This document shows, piece after piece, positions 1 through 10,341 of a DNA stretch of 64,000 nucleotides. The translations under genes and the position numbers were made by a program. The DNA is from Pezicula radicicola (Eukaryota; Ascomycota; Leotiomycetes; Helotiales; Dermateaceae): contig PDUO01000010.1 of assembly GCA_003008705.1 (NCBI GenBank), forward strand, positions 372,001-436,000. The letters are read 5' to 3'. Every line of letters starts with the position of its first letter. Within the stretch, counting starts at the first letter, position 1. A model generated the notes under the pieces. The model was not told where the DNA came from, ran no database searches, and saw only the letters and a program-made list of their open reading frames with translations.

Positions 1-1116
1 TATCTTGATCGGGATCGGTAGGTCATCCACCGAGAAAGTAATTCGGTATTTTGTTGCTGAAGTCATATACAGGACAACGATACCATATCGTACTAAATGC
101 AGAACCCATTGATAATGGCCAACTATCTGACGATGGAAATTACTGGATTCGCGTTATTCCCGCAGATGGCTGCAAAGGATTCGAAACTGGAAATGAGCCA
201 GATGAAAGACAGGGAATCTTAAGATACAATGCGTCTAGCAGGGGCATCCCAACGAGCATTAGGGGTAGTTTTTCGACGGCTTGTAGGGATGAAAATTATA
301 CTCGTTTGGAGCCAATATTACCCTGGAAGGTGGACCCGGTGGCTCGAAGCAATAGTAAGTGAAAGCTATATTGTGCAAATCTTCGTATTATTTTCTAAAC
401 TCAGTAAAACCTAGGTGAAGAATTTGACGTCGGATTGATCAGTGCCCCCGGCAAACCACAAACGGTAGATAACTTTCAGAGATGGTCCTTGGGTGAAGTT
501 CCTCTCTGGTTGAACTTTTCCAACCCTACTATTATCAATCTGCACAACAAAACATGGGAACAGGATTATGTTGTAATCCCCAAGGACTACCCCGAAAACA
601 CATGGATCTACCTCGTTATCACAGCTCCTTCCAAAAACGACCTTGAAAAGCATACAAATAAAGGATTCGTGCCTGCAGCGCACCCTGTGAGTCTCTAGTA
701 TAACAGCAATGTTAAGTGGTAATTAACGTATATCATAGATTCACCTACACGGTCACGACTTTGCTCTACTAGCTCAATCAAATGAGACATACAACTCATC
801 GACTGTCAAACTCAAATTCGACAATCCACCACGGAGAGATGTTGCTCTTCTTCCAGCTGGAGGATATCTAGTCATCGCATTTAAAGCCGATAACCCTGGG
901 TCATGGCTAATACATTGCCACATCGCCTGGCATGCATCCAGCGGACTTGCTCTACAGATCTTGGAACGTCAGGAAGCTATTGCTGCAGAAATGACACCTG
1001 CTAGACTTAGAGAAACAAATCGTGTGTGCCGTAATTGGGACAAGTGGTTTAGCAACCCAGAGAATCATTGGAATCCAACGGATGTTAAGGCTTTCCAAGA
1101 TGATTCGGGGATTTAG
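1..1116 (+). CDS. Laccase / multicopper oxidase, C-terminal part (5' end outside window)
   Basis: Blue copper oxidase of the laccase type, expected to be secreted and to oxidise phenolics with reduction of O2 to water. Only the C-terminal part lies in the window. Readable exons are about 63-354, 415-686 and 739-1116, joined by introns 355-414 (GTAAGT...CTAG, phase 1) and 687-738 (GTGAGT...ATAG, phase 0). The frame is blocked upstream of about 45 (stop at 39-41), so another intron or exon boundary lies there. The last exon carries two copper-binding signatures, HLHGHDF just after the intron and HCHIAWHASSGL near 915-955; the residue at the T1 axial position is Leu. The TGQRYHIV segment near 70-93 is typical of domain 2. 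The stop is TAG at 1114-1116, a normal laccase terminus. Neighbouring genes are a transporter and two metabolic enzymes. Confidence 0.93.
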
Positions 1117-1456
1117 CAAAGCCATATGAGACATTAATGAAATTGACGGATTATGGATGAAGTGGAAGGACCTAACAAGAACGAAAATATTCTGTGTCAG
1201 TAGTGTAGGACGTTTAGTTGAAATCCTGGAGGATATGAATTGTTGCAGGACTATGAGTAATATGGTTTATGACTTTATGTAGCACGTATCAAGTACGATT
1301 TCTTCAACGCAAAGCGTGGCGAGCCTCAAGTATTACATTGCTTCCTGTGTAATGTGACTACTAAGTCTGTCACTTTGTCTCATATCTCTATGTAAGGGGA
1401 GAGGATGCGTCAGTTTTGCAAAAGCTAAATAAATGACTTAAAGTTCCAACCTTGTC
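1117..1456. other. Intergenic, convergent 3' ends
   Basis: Space between the laccase stop and the transporter stop on the opposite strand. No open frame or repeat worth naming was seen; it should hold both 3' UTRs. Confidence 0.6.
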
Positions 1457-3123
1457 CTAGACATTTGTACCAGCCCTGCTTTCTACCCATTCTTCAGTCC
1501 CCCCTATGTGTCCTTCTCCTTGTTTCGAGACACTTTCCTCAACCTCAAGCACCTCATCTCCCTCGCCATACTTCCTCACAAAGTAGAAATCAATTTCTTC
1601 CAACGAAAGTCCACTTGTTTCTGGAAAGAAGAAAAAAACAACAGCAGCGATACAAAAATTGAAAACTGCTAAGATGATATAAAATCTGAATCCGATATTT
1701 GTTATCGCGATTGGCGTAACTTCGACAATCATGAATTGAAACAACCAATAACAGATATTACCAAGTGCGAGTCCTTTCTCTCTGATTTGCAAGGGGAGAA
1801 TTTCGGCCGGGTATGCCCATGATGGGCCGAGCCATGTCATGGCATTACCGCCGTAATACAAGAATATTAAGACAACAGCGGCTACTCCGTATGTATGTCC
1901 CTTCTTTGCCACATCAGACAGCACTCCAGCCAGAATAGCAAAGATCACACCTTGCCAGAGTGCTCCACCCCAGAGAAAACCACGTCGACCCAATCTATCA
2001 ATAGTGAGGACGGGTATTAAAGCACACACCATAGACGTCAATGAAGATAGACCAGTTACCCACAAAGCGGTCTTGTGTTGAAGTTTGATGAATTTGATAA
2101 GGAGAGTTGGGAGATAATAAGTGACCGAGTTGATACCGGCAAGTTGATGCATTATCATAGTGCCGCAAGCAAGTCCAAGCCGACGTAAGTTTTGAGTTGG
2201 CCCATTTTTAAACAGCTGGTAGTATTGGTTGCCTTCAATCCGGCGTTCAAGAGCGTCGGCTTCGACAATTTGAGCAAGGCGTTGCTCTGCACCGTCGCGT
2301 CCCTGTAACCTGACGAGAATATCCATAGCCTCTTCTCGACGATCCTTCTTCACAAGCCACCTAGGTGACTCCGGTAAAAACAAGACAAGTAAACCACAAG
2401 TCGCCAGGAATATGAACTGGAATCCGACTGGGAAAGTAAAAGCGCTTCTGCTCGTCACAGAATTAAATCCGTAATTGATCCATTGAGCAAGAAATAGACC
2501 ACTGGCTGCACCTCCCAAGAGCTGGAACGTCAAGAATCCTCCTCTGGATTTCGTAGGTGCTGTTTCTCCAAGCCATAATCCGACAGTAGATGATAATATC
2601 CCAACACCGATGCCGCATACGATTCTTCCTGAAACAAGCTGTGCTATGTTGATTGCTGCACATTGGACGATGGCACCGATACTTCCAATGGCTACTCCGG
2701 TTAAGATTGTCTCTCTTCTTCCGAGTTCATGGCCGACGAAAAATGCAATGATACTACCTATCGTACCACCAACTAAGTCAAGAGTTAGTTTTCTTGATCG
2801 AGACATTTGAGACTCGAGACAAATCATCGTTCAGGAGCTACACTGGACTCTGATGAAGTTCACCATGAACTTTCGAAGTTTGAAAAAGAGAAAAACAAAA
2901 AATCTGCTTGTAGTGCAAATGACTTACTGTTGTACATAGCACTAATAGTAGCGAGCAGTGTAGGTGAAGGATTGTTATATGTCTTCAGAAACCACGACGA
3001 CACGATCAAGCCAGCATAGACGCCATTATCGTACCCGAAAAGGAGAAAGCCACAGGTTGAGGCGATAGTAATGAGAATAACGAGAGGTTTCCCCGTAACC
3101 TTGCCGAGAGGATCAAATGCCAT
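1457..3123 (-). CDS. MFS sugar-type transporter (12 TM)
   Basis: Major facilitator of the sugar transporter family, about 503 residues, expected in the plasma membrane. There are two exons: 3123-2928 and 2772-1457. The intron (2927-2773) starts GTAAGT and ends CTAAC...CTTAG; joining in phase 1 gives MYNIGGTIGSIIAF, as expected across TM2. Family signatures are visible: PESPRWLVKKDRREEA after TM6, DRLGRRGF in the second half and PETSGLSLEEID after TM12. The ATG at 3123 begins MAFDPLGKVTGKP, followed directly by TM1, which fits the family. An in-frame ATG at 2827 lies inside the intron and was not used. Substrate cannot be read from sequence; with the adjacent decarboxylase and dehydrogenase it may import a sugar-like or organic acid substrate (inference). 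Confidence 0.92.
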
Positions 3124-3615
3124 TTTGACTACTTGATAGTTTCGAATACAACAGTCACCGAGAGGGATGTATTGCTGCTAAGTTGTTGCATCAAAGATCG
3201 AAATATTTAAGAAACTGTACTGGCTCATTATCTACATTTGAAACATATTTTCCTCTTCCCTAGTAACGATAGTTCGTAAGGACAACCTAGTTGCATGCAG
3301 TTTCACGGGAAGGAAATCGCTTCAACCAATGAATTTCTTGTGCTAGTTTAGAACCACAAGCTTTCAAGCTTCTCCTCAAATTAGCTTCCTGGAACCCCGC
3401 AACTTGCCTCGTCATACCGTGAAACATATTGCATACTCGGCGATTATTTTTGTGCCGCTCAAGAGAAGCTGTAACTTTGTTCGGTATATCATTAACTTCG
3501 AAAGAAGTGTCGTCACTTATATCTATCTTAAGATACTTCGATGAGCTACAGCTCGTCAAATTGTTATTCAATTCAAAGATTTTTAGTTTAATAATCCAAT
3601 TATTTAAGTCATTCA
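3124..3615. other. Divergent promoter region
   Basis: About 490 bp between the divergently transcribed transporter and decarboxylase genes, so it should contain both promoters and could coordinate them. ORFs here (3287-3628 minus, 3429-3662 plus) have no recognisable protein features. No specific operator was identified. Confidence 0.5.
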
Positions 3616-5409
3616 ATGTCGAAGCCACAGCTTTCAGATCAGCCAGTGAAGTTGGACAATGATGTCGGCCTGGAGTTGGGATGGGGAAGTGACGCTATCG
3701 TTGAACAGCTCTCTCGCCTCAACTTACGCTACATCGCAGTGCTACCTGGTTCCAGCTATCGAGGAATCCACGACAGTCTAATCAATTACAAAGGCAACTG
3801 CGAGCCTGAGATGCTAGTATGTTTACACGAAGAGCATACCATTGCTATTGCGCACGGCTATGCCAAAATTACAGAGCGTCCCATGGCCGCAGCTGTACAT
3901 GCAAATGTCGGTCTGATGCATGCTACAATGGCAATCTACAATGCATTCTGTGATCGTATTCCAATGCTCATACTTGGAGCCACTGGACCAGTGGATGCTG
4001 CTAAACGACGACCATGGATTGATTGGATCCATACGGCTGGAGATCAAGGAGCTCTGATCCGGTCTTTTGTCAAGTTTGATGATCAACCCACTTCGGTCAA
4101 TGCTGCTATAAGTGGATTGGTGAGAGCGACATCATTGACCATTTCGAAACCAAGCGCTCCGGTGTATGTTTGTTTGGATGTTCAGTTGCAGGAGGACAAG
4201 CTAGATCCGAAAACTGTGCATTTTCCAGATACGAGTCGATATCTTCCATCATCTCTACCTGGTCCTTCTGCAGAGGATTTGGCAAAGGTCTTGAATCTAC
4301 TCAAAGAGTCAAAGAAGACATTGTTCTTGTTTGGTCGCGTCAACCGCACACAAAAGTCCTGGGGCCAAAGAATTCAACTGGCAGAGCTCTTTCAAGCCCG
4401 TGTTCTCACTGATCTTAAGCAAGGTGCTGCATTTCCTACAACTCATAAACTGCACGCATGTCCCCCGACAGTCTTTAACTCGCTGAAAGGATCGGAGGTT
4501 ATCCGGGAAGCAGACCTGATCATTTCGTTTGATTGGGTTGATCTAGCCGGTACCCTTCAAGCAGCTCACCCACCCGGAGTTGAATCATTAAGCAAGATCG
4601 TGCATGTTAGTCTTGATGCCGCATTGCACAATGGATGGTCAAAAGATCATTTTGGCCACCCGCCTGTGGATGTCTCAGTATCTGCCGACGTAGACAAGTT
4701 TTTGGATTCCCTTATTGATGAAACCATCAAGTCACCCATCTCGAGCTTAAGCGAGTGGGAATTTAGCTCAGATGAAATGCCAGCAGCCTCAAACGCAGGC
4801 GAGAGCATTTACATGGGCGATCTGGCAGCTGCGCTATATTCTGAGCTCAAACCGGAAGAAATGTGCATTATTCGCGTACCCTTAGGTTGGAATGGAGAAG
4901 ATCTTCGGTCCACTCATCCTTTGGCATATCTTGGGCAAGATGGGGGAGGAGGACTTGCTTCAGGGCCCGGACAAGCTGTTGGAGCGGCCCTTGCTCTCAA
5001 AGATAGCCCGATAATTCCAGTTGCAATTCTCGGCGACGGCGACTACTTCATGGGATCATCTGCACTATGGACGGCTGCTCGGTATCGTTTACCAGTACTG
5101 GTTATTGTTGCGAATAATGCTTCTTTCTTCAATGATGAGGTCCATCAGGAAAGAGTTGCGCGTGCGAGAACAAGACCTGTGGAAAATAAATGGATCGGTA
5201 TGCGTCTTGATGACCCTCTTCCTGATGTCAGTCAGAATGCGGCTTCTTTTGGATGCACGGTAGTTGGTGGACAGGTGAGGGAGCGTAGCAGCTTACAAGA
5301 AGTGCTGAAGAAGGCAATACAAGAGGTGAGAGATGGAAAGCCGGTGGTGGTAGATGTGAATGTTCTGCCAGAGAACTATTTGAGTGGCCTAGAGGGGACG
5401 AAGAAGTGA
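3616..5409 (+). CDS. Thiamine diphosphate-dependent enzyme (benzoylformate decarboxylase / acetolactate synthase-like)
   Basis: Single-exon, 597-residue ThDP enzyme with the usual three-domain order: an N-terminal PYR domain with the activating glutamate in LHEEHTIAIAHGYAK (Glu72), a central domain around residues 200-350, and a C-terminal PP domain with the ThDP/Mg2+ motif GDGDYFMGSS (about 473-482) closing at VANNASFFND (about 498-507). These are the hallmarks of the 2-keto acid decarboxylase / acetolactate synthase superfamily. The sequence looks closer to benzoylformate decarboxylase or oxalyl/2-hydroxyacyl-CoA lyase types than to anabolic acetolactate synthase, and no mitochondrial leader is obvious. 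Substrate is uncertain. The aldehyde dehydrogenase 570 bp downstream on the same strand would suit a 2-keto acid to aldehyde to acid sequence (inference). The start MSKPQLSDQ is the first ATG of the frame. Confidence 0.88.
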   Translation: MSKPQLSDQPVKLDNDVGLELGWGSDAIVEQLSRLNLRYIAVLPGSSYRGIHDSLINYKGNCEPEMLVCLHEEHTIAIAHGYAKITERPMAAAVHANVGLMHATMAIYNAFCDRIPMLILGATGPVDAAKRRPWIDWIHTAGDQGALIRSFVKFDDQPTSVNAAISGLVRATSLTISKPSAPVYVCLDVQLQEDKLDPKTVHFPDTSRYLPSSLPGPSAEDLAKVLNLLKESKKTLFLFGRVNRTQKSWGQRIQLAELFQARVLTDLKQGAAFPTTHKLHACPPTVFNSLKGSEVIREADLIISFDWVDLAGTLQAAHPPGVESLSKIVHVSLDAALHNGWSKDHFGHPPVDVSVSADVDKFLDSLIDETIKSPISSLSEWEFSSDEMPAASNAGESIYMGDLAAALYSELKPEEMCIIRVPLGWNGEDLRSTHPLAYLGQDGGGGLASGPGQAVGAALALKDSPIIPVAILGDGDYFMGSSALWTAARYRLPVLVIVANNASFFNDEVHQERVARARTRPVENKWIGMRLDDPLPDVSQNAASFGCTVVGGQVRERSSLQEVLKKAIQEVRDGKPVVVDVNVLPENYLSGLEGTKK

Positions 5410-5976
5410 TACAGGAATAAATAATCTTGTCAGAGATGGATTGACCTGCTTTGCATTGAATGGGATGATATGACTAAAGATGCGGAGATAATTCATCTTT
5501 GCCAAGCCCCAAGATTAAGCGAACCACCCCCCTATTCAACAAAAGTTCCACTCCTTTATTGAATTATCTACTTTCACACGACAAGAACAAGCAAAATGTA
5601 GTAGATATTCACAGTTGAAATCTCGAGCTACTTATTTGTGGAACCACTACAATGCATTCTAGACCAATGAAACCACACAGGTAGAAGCTTGTCCGAGAAT
5701 ATGCAAGATCAGCATACCCCGCTGCAGTCACCCCCCTGGCCGATGATTTCCCCGCTTGAGACCTATATCACGTTCAGGTTTTGAGCACAACATAGGACAC
5801 GTAAACGGTCCTAGAACCGGTGATAACAAAATCACCGAGAAAAATGTAAGCATCACCACATCTTTGATTACGTGCATATCTGAAACTCTTTTCTGAAGTC
5901 CATCGTTGATAATCTGAAGACTTTCTTTTTTTCACCAGTTCTTGTTAACTCCCTATCGCAAACCCACCAATTCGCA
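5410..5976. other. Intergenic / promoter of aldehyde dehydrogenase
   Basis: No gene seen. It contains one copy of the recurrent octamer TTAAGCGA at 5515-5522 and a pyrimidine-rich stretch (about 5918-5938) shortly before the aldehyde dehydrogenase ATG, as is common in fungal promoters. Confidence 0.5.
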
Positions 5977-7452
5977 ATGTCACAACTCCCTAGCATTGAA
6001 GCCTCACTTCCGACAAACAAGACACTTTTCTACAATGGCTCATGGCACGACTCGAAGAATGACGACTTTCGTGATACCTTGAATCCAGGAAATGGCGAGG
6101 TTATCGATAAGATCTCGCAAACAAGCGCTGCAGATGTGAACGCAGCAGTCGAGGCAGCTCACAAAGCCTTCCAAAGCTGGCGGACAACACCACCATCTCA
6201 ACGTGCAACAATCCTCCGCAGAGCAGCAGAGATTATGCAAGACCATGCAGCAGAACTCGCTCTAGTCGATGCTTTGAATACAGGCAATCCAGTCGCAGAA
6301 ATGCTAAGTGATGCGAAAGTCGCAGCCGCGAATTTGAATTATTTCGCCGGGTTGATCCCGATGTTGAAAGGGGAGACGATTCCTCAAACGGAAGATACCT
6401 TCCACTATACTTTACGAGAACCGCTTGGTGTAGTTGCTCGAATCGTGGCATATAATCACCCAGTTATGTTTGCAGGTGCAAAGATGGCAGCTCCTCTTGC
6501 CGCTGGAAACACAGTGATTATTAAACCTCCGGACCAAGCTCCTCTTTCTTGCCTACGATTAGCCGAGATTCTGAAAGATGTCTTCCCACCTGGAGTTCTC
6601 AATATTCTTCCTGGTGGTGCTGAATGCGGAAAGGCATTATCGGAGCATCCACTGATCAAGAAAGTAACGTTGATCGGGAGCGTACCGACGGGGAAACTTA
6701 TTCAAAAAGCTGCTGCTGCTTCTTTGAAGCCGACGCTTTTAGAGCTTGGTGGCAAGAATGCTTTGATTGCTTTCCCGGATGCTGATATCGAGAAGCTTGC
6801 AAATGGCGTAGCGCGAGGGATGAACTTTACATGGGCAGGGCAATCTTGTGGCTCGACTTCTCGTGTGTTCTTACATGAAAGTCATCATGATGCTGTTTTA
6901 GAAAAGGTGGTACAGATTGTCCAAAAGGAATACCGACCTGGAACTCCGACCGAGATGTCAACTACGATGGGTCCAGTCATTAATAAGGCTGCATTTGATC
7001 GAGTCATGGTCTACATTGAATCCGCAAAATCTGAAGGCGCGCGCTTGTTGATCGGCGGGAAACCACCAAGTGACATACCAGAGATCAAAGGTGGATTTTT
7101 CATCGAGCCAACTATCTTCACAGATGTGAAGCCAGATATGAAGATAGCCCGCGAAGAGATTTTTGGTCCGGTAATGTCAGTGTTCAAATGGGAAGATGAG
7201 AAGGAGTTGATGTCACAAGTCAACTCTACACCTTACGGTCTCACTGCCTCGGTATATACGCAGAATATTACAACTGCTCAACGAATTGTGAAGCAGGTTG
7301 AAGCAGGATATGTTTGGGTTAATCAAGTTGGAAGACATTTTCTAGGGGTTCCTTTTGGAGGTTATAAGGAGTCTGGAATTGGACGCGAAGAATCTTTGGA
7401 TGAGTTGCTGGCATTCACTCAGACCAAGAGTGTCAATGTTAGTCTATCTTAG
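5977..7452 (+). CDS. NAD(P)-dependent aldehyde dehydrogenase (betaine/benzaldehyde-type)
   Basis: Intronless, 491-residue member of the aldehyde dehydrogenase superfamily, oxidising an aldehyde to a carboxylate with NAD(P)+. The catalytic set is complete: Asn160 in VAYNHP, Lys183 in IIKPPDQAPL, general base Glu256 in LLELGGKNA and nucleophile Cys291 in WAGQSCGSTS. The C-terminal PFGGYKESGIGREES is also typical. Length equals the family norm. No N-terminal targeting signal is obvious, so it is probably cytosolic. It lies 570 bp downstream of the ThDP enzyme on the same strand and may take its aldehyde product (inference from position). The substrate cannot be assigned from sequence; betaine-aldehyde and aromatic aldehyde dehydrogenases are the nearest types by eye. 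Confidence 0.95.
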   Translation: MSQLPSIEASLPTNKTLFYNGSWHDSKNDDFRDTLNPGNGEVIDKISQTSAADVNAAVEAAHKAFQSWRTTPPSQRATILRRAAEIMQDHAAELALVDALNTGNPVAEMLSDAKVAAANLNYFAGLIPMLKGETIPQTEDTFHYTLREPLGVVARIVAYNHPVMFAGAKMAAPLAAGNTVIIKPPDQAPLSCLRLAEILKDVFPPGVLNILPGGAECGKALSEHPLIKKVTLIGSVPTGKLIQKAAAASLKPTLLELGGKNALIAFPDADIEKLANGVARGMNFTWAGQSCGSTSRVFLHESHHDAVLEKVVQIVQKEYRPGTPTEMSTTMGPVINKAAFDRVMVYIESAKSEGARLLIGGKPPSDIPEIKGGFFIEPTIFTDVKPDMKIAREEIFGPVMSVFKWEDEKELMSQVNSTPYGLTASVYTQNITTAQRIVKQVEAGYVWVNQVGRHFLGVPFGGYKESGIGREESLDELLAFTQTKSVNVSLS

Positions 7453-8125
7453 TTGGGGAAATGACTTCTAGTATTCCTAGGGAAAATCAATTTCATTAGG
7501 TTTTAGTAAAGCACGACTTTGACTCCTGGATAACTTACAGCAAAGAGAGTGACTCTATGTAAGCGAGATAGTAAGTAGCTGTAAGATATGCTAACTAAAT
7601 TCAGTCCTACTTAAACCTGCTTAGCTATAATCTATCGTGTCTATGGTATTCCTTGAACCTCATTCTTTGTAATCGATCAAGTCTTCTCTATTCATCAATA
7701 GCGTACACACTGCTACTATTTTGTATCGAATCATGCTATAACTAGTACGTACTCTGACCAGTCCAATGTATCATAAACGCCCATAAAAAAAATTCAGGTA
7801 AGCTATCTATATCGAGTAAATCAGCTAAATAATAGGTTAATAGAACTAGGGCAATCGCTCAATTAATGAGCTTGCTACGAAAGTACTTTGCCTAAATGTA
7901 CGACTTCGGAAACGTATTCCTAAATTAAGCGATTTGGGAGTTGGCACATATCGCTCCTACTTAACCGTGCGATTCAACGTTAGTCGGCTATTATTGATCT
8001 ATCCAGTTTCCTACTATTATAGTATTCTTAAAAAATGTCTCTAAACTTCTGAAGACAAGTCTACCTTGCTATATCAAGCACAGTAATCCAGAGACAAGTA
8101 CCCGTTTATACAACTAACATATTTT
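7453..8125. other. Intergenic, AT-rich, carries a dispersed repeat copy
   Basis: No gene seen. The stretch is AT-rich and includes one copy of the dispersed repeat described at 7884-7948. It lies between two convergent genes. Confidence 0.5.
7884..7948. repeat. Dispersed repeat, copy 1 (CTAAA...CGTATTC...AAGCGATT)
   Basis: Shares ACTTTGCCTAAA, a CTTCGGAAACGTATTC-like block and TTAAGCGATT with the copies at 37864-37922 and 54138-54215. Copies differ at scattered positions, as expected for an old or mutated repeat. Confidence 0.5.
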
Positions 8126-10341
8126 TCAAGGCAAGCTCAAAAATAGCTGCAACAACTTAGGATACTGTGGTGTTCCCAGCCCAGTAACTGGATCCCAGCC
8201 TTCAACAGCACTAAAGCCCTCACTACCACAACCAGGATTACTACCATTCTTAATATCATTAAAAACCCAAGTATTCTCATAAAGCGTTGGGTTTATAAAA
8301 CCAACTGGTCCCTTTCCAACCACAGTTCGTTCCTCATTGATTAACGTTATTATACTGCCCCAAATTGGTGCTGAAAGACTTGTTCCGTACCAGTGATAAT
8401 CAGTTAGGTTGGTGTAAGCTCGAAGTTGTGCTCCGTTTGCAGATACATCGGGGAAGCCTCGTCCTGCTCGATTGTAGATCCCGCCATCGGCACCAATGTT
8501 CGTAGCATCATCATTAGCAATGTAATATGGAAGATCTGGGTCGTGATATTCGAAATAATGAGCCAGAGCCGATGTCTGATAGTCCGGAGCGGTGAAATAA
8601 TTTGCAAAACCACCAGCCGAAGCAAATAATTCGGCACCTACACCAAGGTTGGCTTGGAGAGCAGATTCAGGATCAAGAACTGTTTGGTTATCATAGAGAC
8701 GAGTTGCTCCGACATTGGTCACGTATGGACATGTTGGAAAGCTGGGATTGTAGATTGTTTCGTTTTCGCCGAGGCAGCCTGAATCACTATCATCGCCAGG
8801 AAAAGATGCGACGCCATAATCCCCTGATGCCCATAAGAAAGTGTGGCCTTGGAGACCTAGTTTCAGGAATTCATTACATTGTCGCTTGGTGTAGTTAACT
8901 GGTGCGTCATATTCTGATACACCGTAGGAGACACTGATTACTCGAGTTGGTTTGTAGGTTCCGCATTGAAGTTGCCCTTTGTAGCCTCCTGGCGCGGGAT
9001 CAGGGTATGTGGGATCAATTCCTGGAGTGTTGCCTGTGATGTTGTAGGCTGTGTAGTTACAGTAGGAGCCATCCAGAGCATCGAGGAATGTATTGAAGCC
9101 GCCATCTTCAAAGGCTTCGATATTGTCGTCGACTTGATACAATGTCACAGTTTGTGGCTTCGTGGTCACCAAGTCAGTTTCAATGATCTAGCTAGGTTAT
9201 GATAAATTTGACTTACATATATCAAGGAGTATGCTAAATCCATGTCGATGTCTGACTCTCCAGTGTTATACTCACTACCGGGATCGACCGGAGCCTCTCC
9301 ACCATCGATAGAATCCAAGAGGGGATGGGTCCCTTGTGGAACATTCGGCGCATATTGTGCAAAGAACAAATTCAAATCTTCTTGTGAATAAATATCTCCA
9401 CTTTCAAATAACCCCAGAGCGTTCACATCATCCTTTAGAGTAGCATTGGGAATATTGTACAGTGCTTTAATACAAGTCGGTGTGATATTTCTACCACAGT
9501 CTTGGAGATCTGCCGGTAATCCATATGCTCCAGATGGCATGGTCCAAGGATAAGAATCAGTCTGGGGAGACTTTTTCAAAGGACCGGCTGTGTGGCGGCC
9601 ATTATATTCGGAGCTTCTCTTGACTTTGCTCTTCGTTAATGCAGCTGAAAGTTTCACACCGGGTGAGATGTAATCAATGTGTGCTCGAATCTGCTCCGGA
9701 AGAGAGTAACTAAGAAGTATAAATGAGCAAATTAACACTCATCTGGAGCGGTTACATACTCCTCACAACCAACCTTCACTTTACCTGAGCTAGAATGTAC
9801 GTGCTCGTGATACTGGGTTTGAAAAAGGTCCTCGGCCTGCCATGCAGGAATGTCCAATGCAAGCCAGCCTTTATTATCAGAGTGGACTATGCGATTGGGT
9901 TTAACTCCAGATGCAACAAGCCAATCACGAACAACCTGAACGGTCTCCTCAGACGGAGCAAACATGTCGTGAACTTCTTCCGGCGTCCAATGCTTACCAA
10001 AGTTTGGCGAAGCCGGATGAGAACTGGGAATCTATTAGAACTTCGGATTTTTGAGTACGAACCCATGGGACGGATTGAGGGTAAACTTTTCATTGTTATT
10101 AAATATATGAAAAGGCTTACACATCCATGAGGTGCGCATAGCCATTCTCAAGGTTATTTTGAGTTAAGCCAATGCGGACAGGTAAGATAGCATCACTATC
10201 AACTCGATTACTTCGGATCCAAACTCTCGAAAGCGAAGACCGCTTTTCATGAAGAGCGTATGTGACAGGCGTTGGAACCGCGTCACATAGTGTTGTGAAG
10301 ACAGCAACAGCAGCCGCGATTCCAAAGAACGCAGACTTCAT
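8126..10341 (-). CDS. Sedolisin (S53) family secreted serine-carboxyl peptidase / tripeptidyl peptidase
   Basis: Secreted acid protease precursor of 669 residues, built from four exons: 10341-10121, 10023-9760, 9709-9217 and 9157-8126. Donors are GTAAGC, GTATGT and GTAAGT; all phases close exactly, and the joins restore MDVSHPASPNFGKHW, CEDYSLPEQIRAHIDYI and SLIYPQTVTLYQVDD. The start at 10341 gives a clear signal peptide (MKSAFFGIAAAVAVFTTLCDA); a longer frame to 10518 has no such signal. The activation prodomain spans roughly residues 25-220. The mature enzyme contains FNTFLDALDGSYC, SYGVSEYD, WASGDYGVASFPG and the nucleophile motif GTSLSAP (Ser about 586). The C-terminal GWDPVTGLGTPQYPKL is diagnostic of the family's calcium site region. 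Expected role: extracellular protein degradation at acidic pH. Confidence 0.95.

Noticed and set aside
2807..3019. Plus-strand ORF over the transporter intron
   Set aside because: Shadow of the transporter's first exon and intron.
9795..10130. 111-codon plus-strand ORF
   Set aside because: Antisense shadow of sedolisin exon 2 and its introns.
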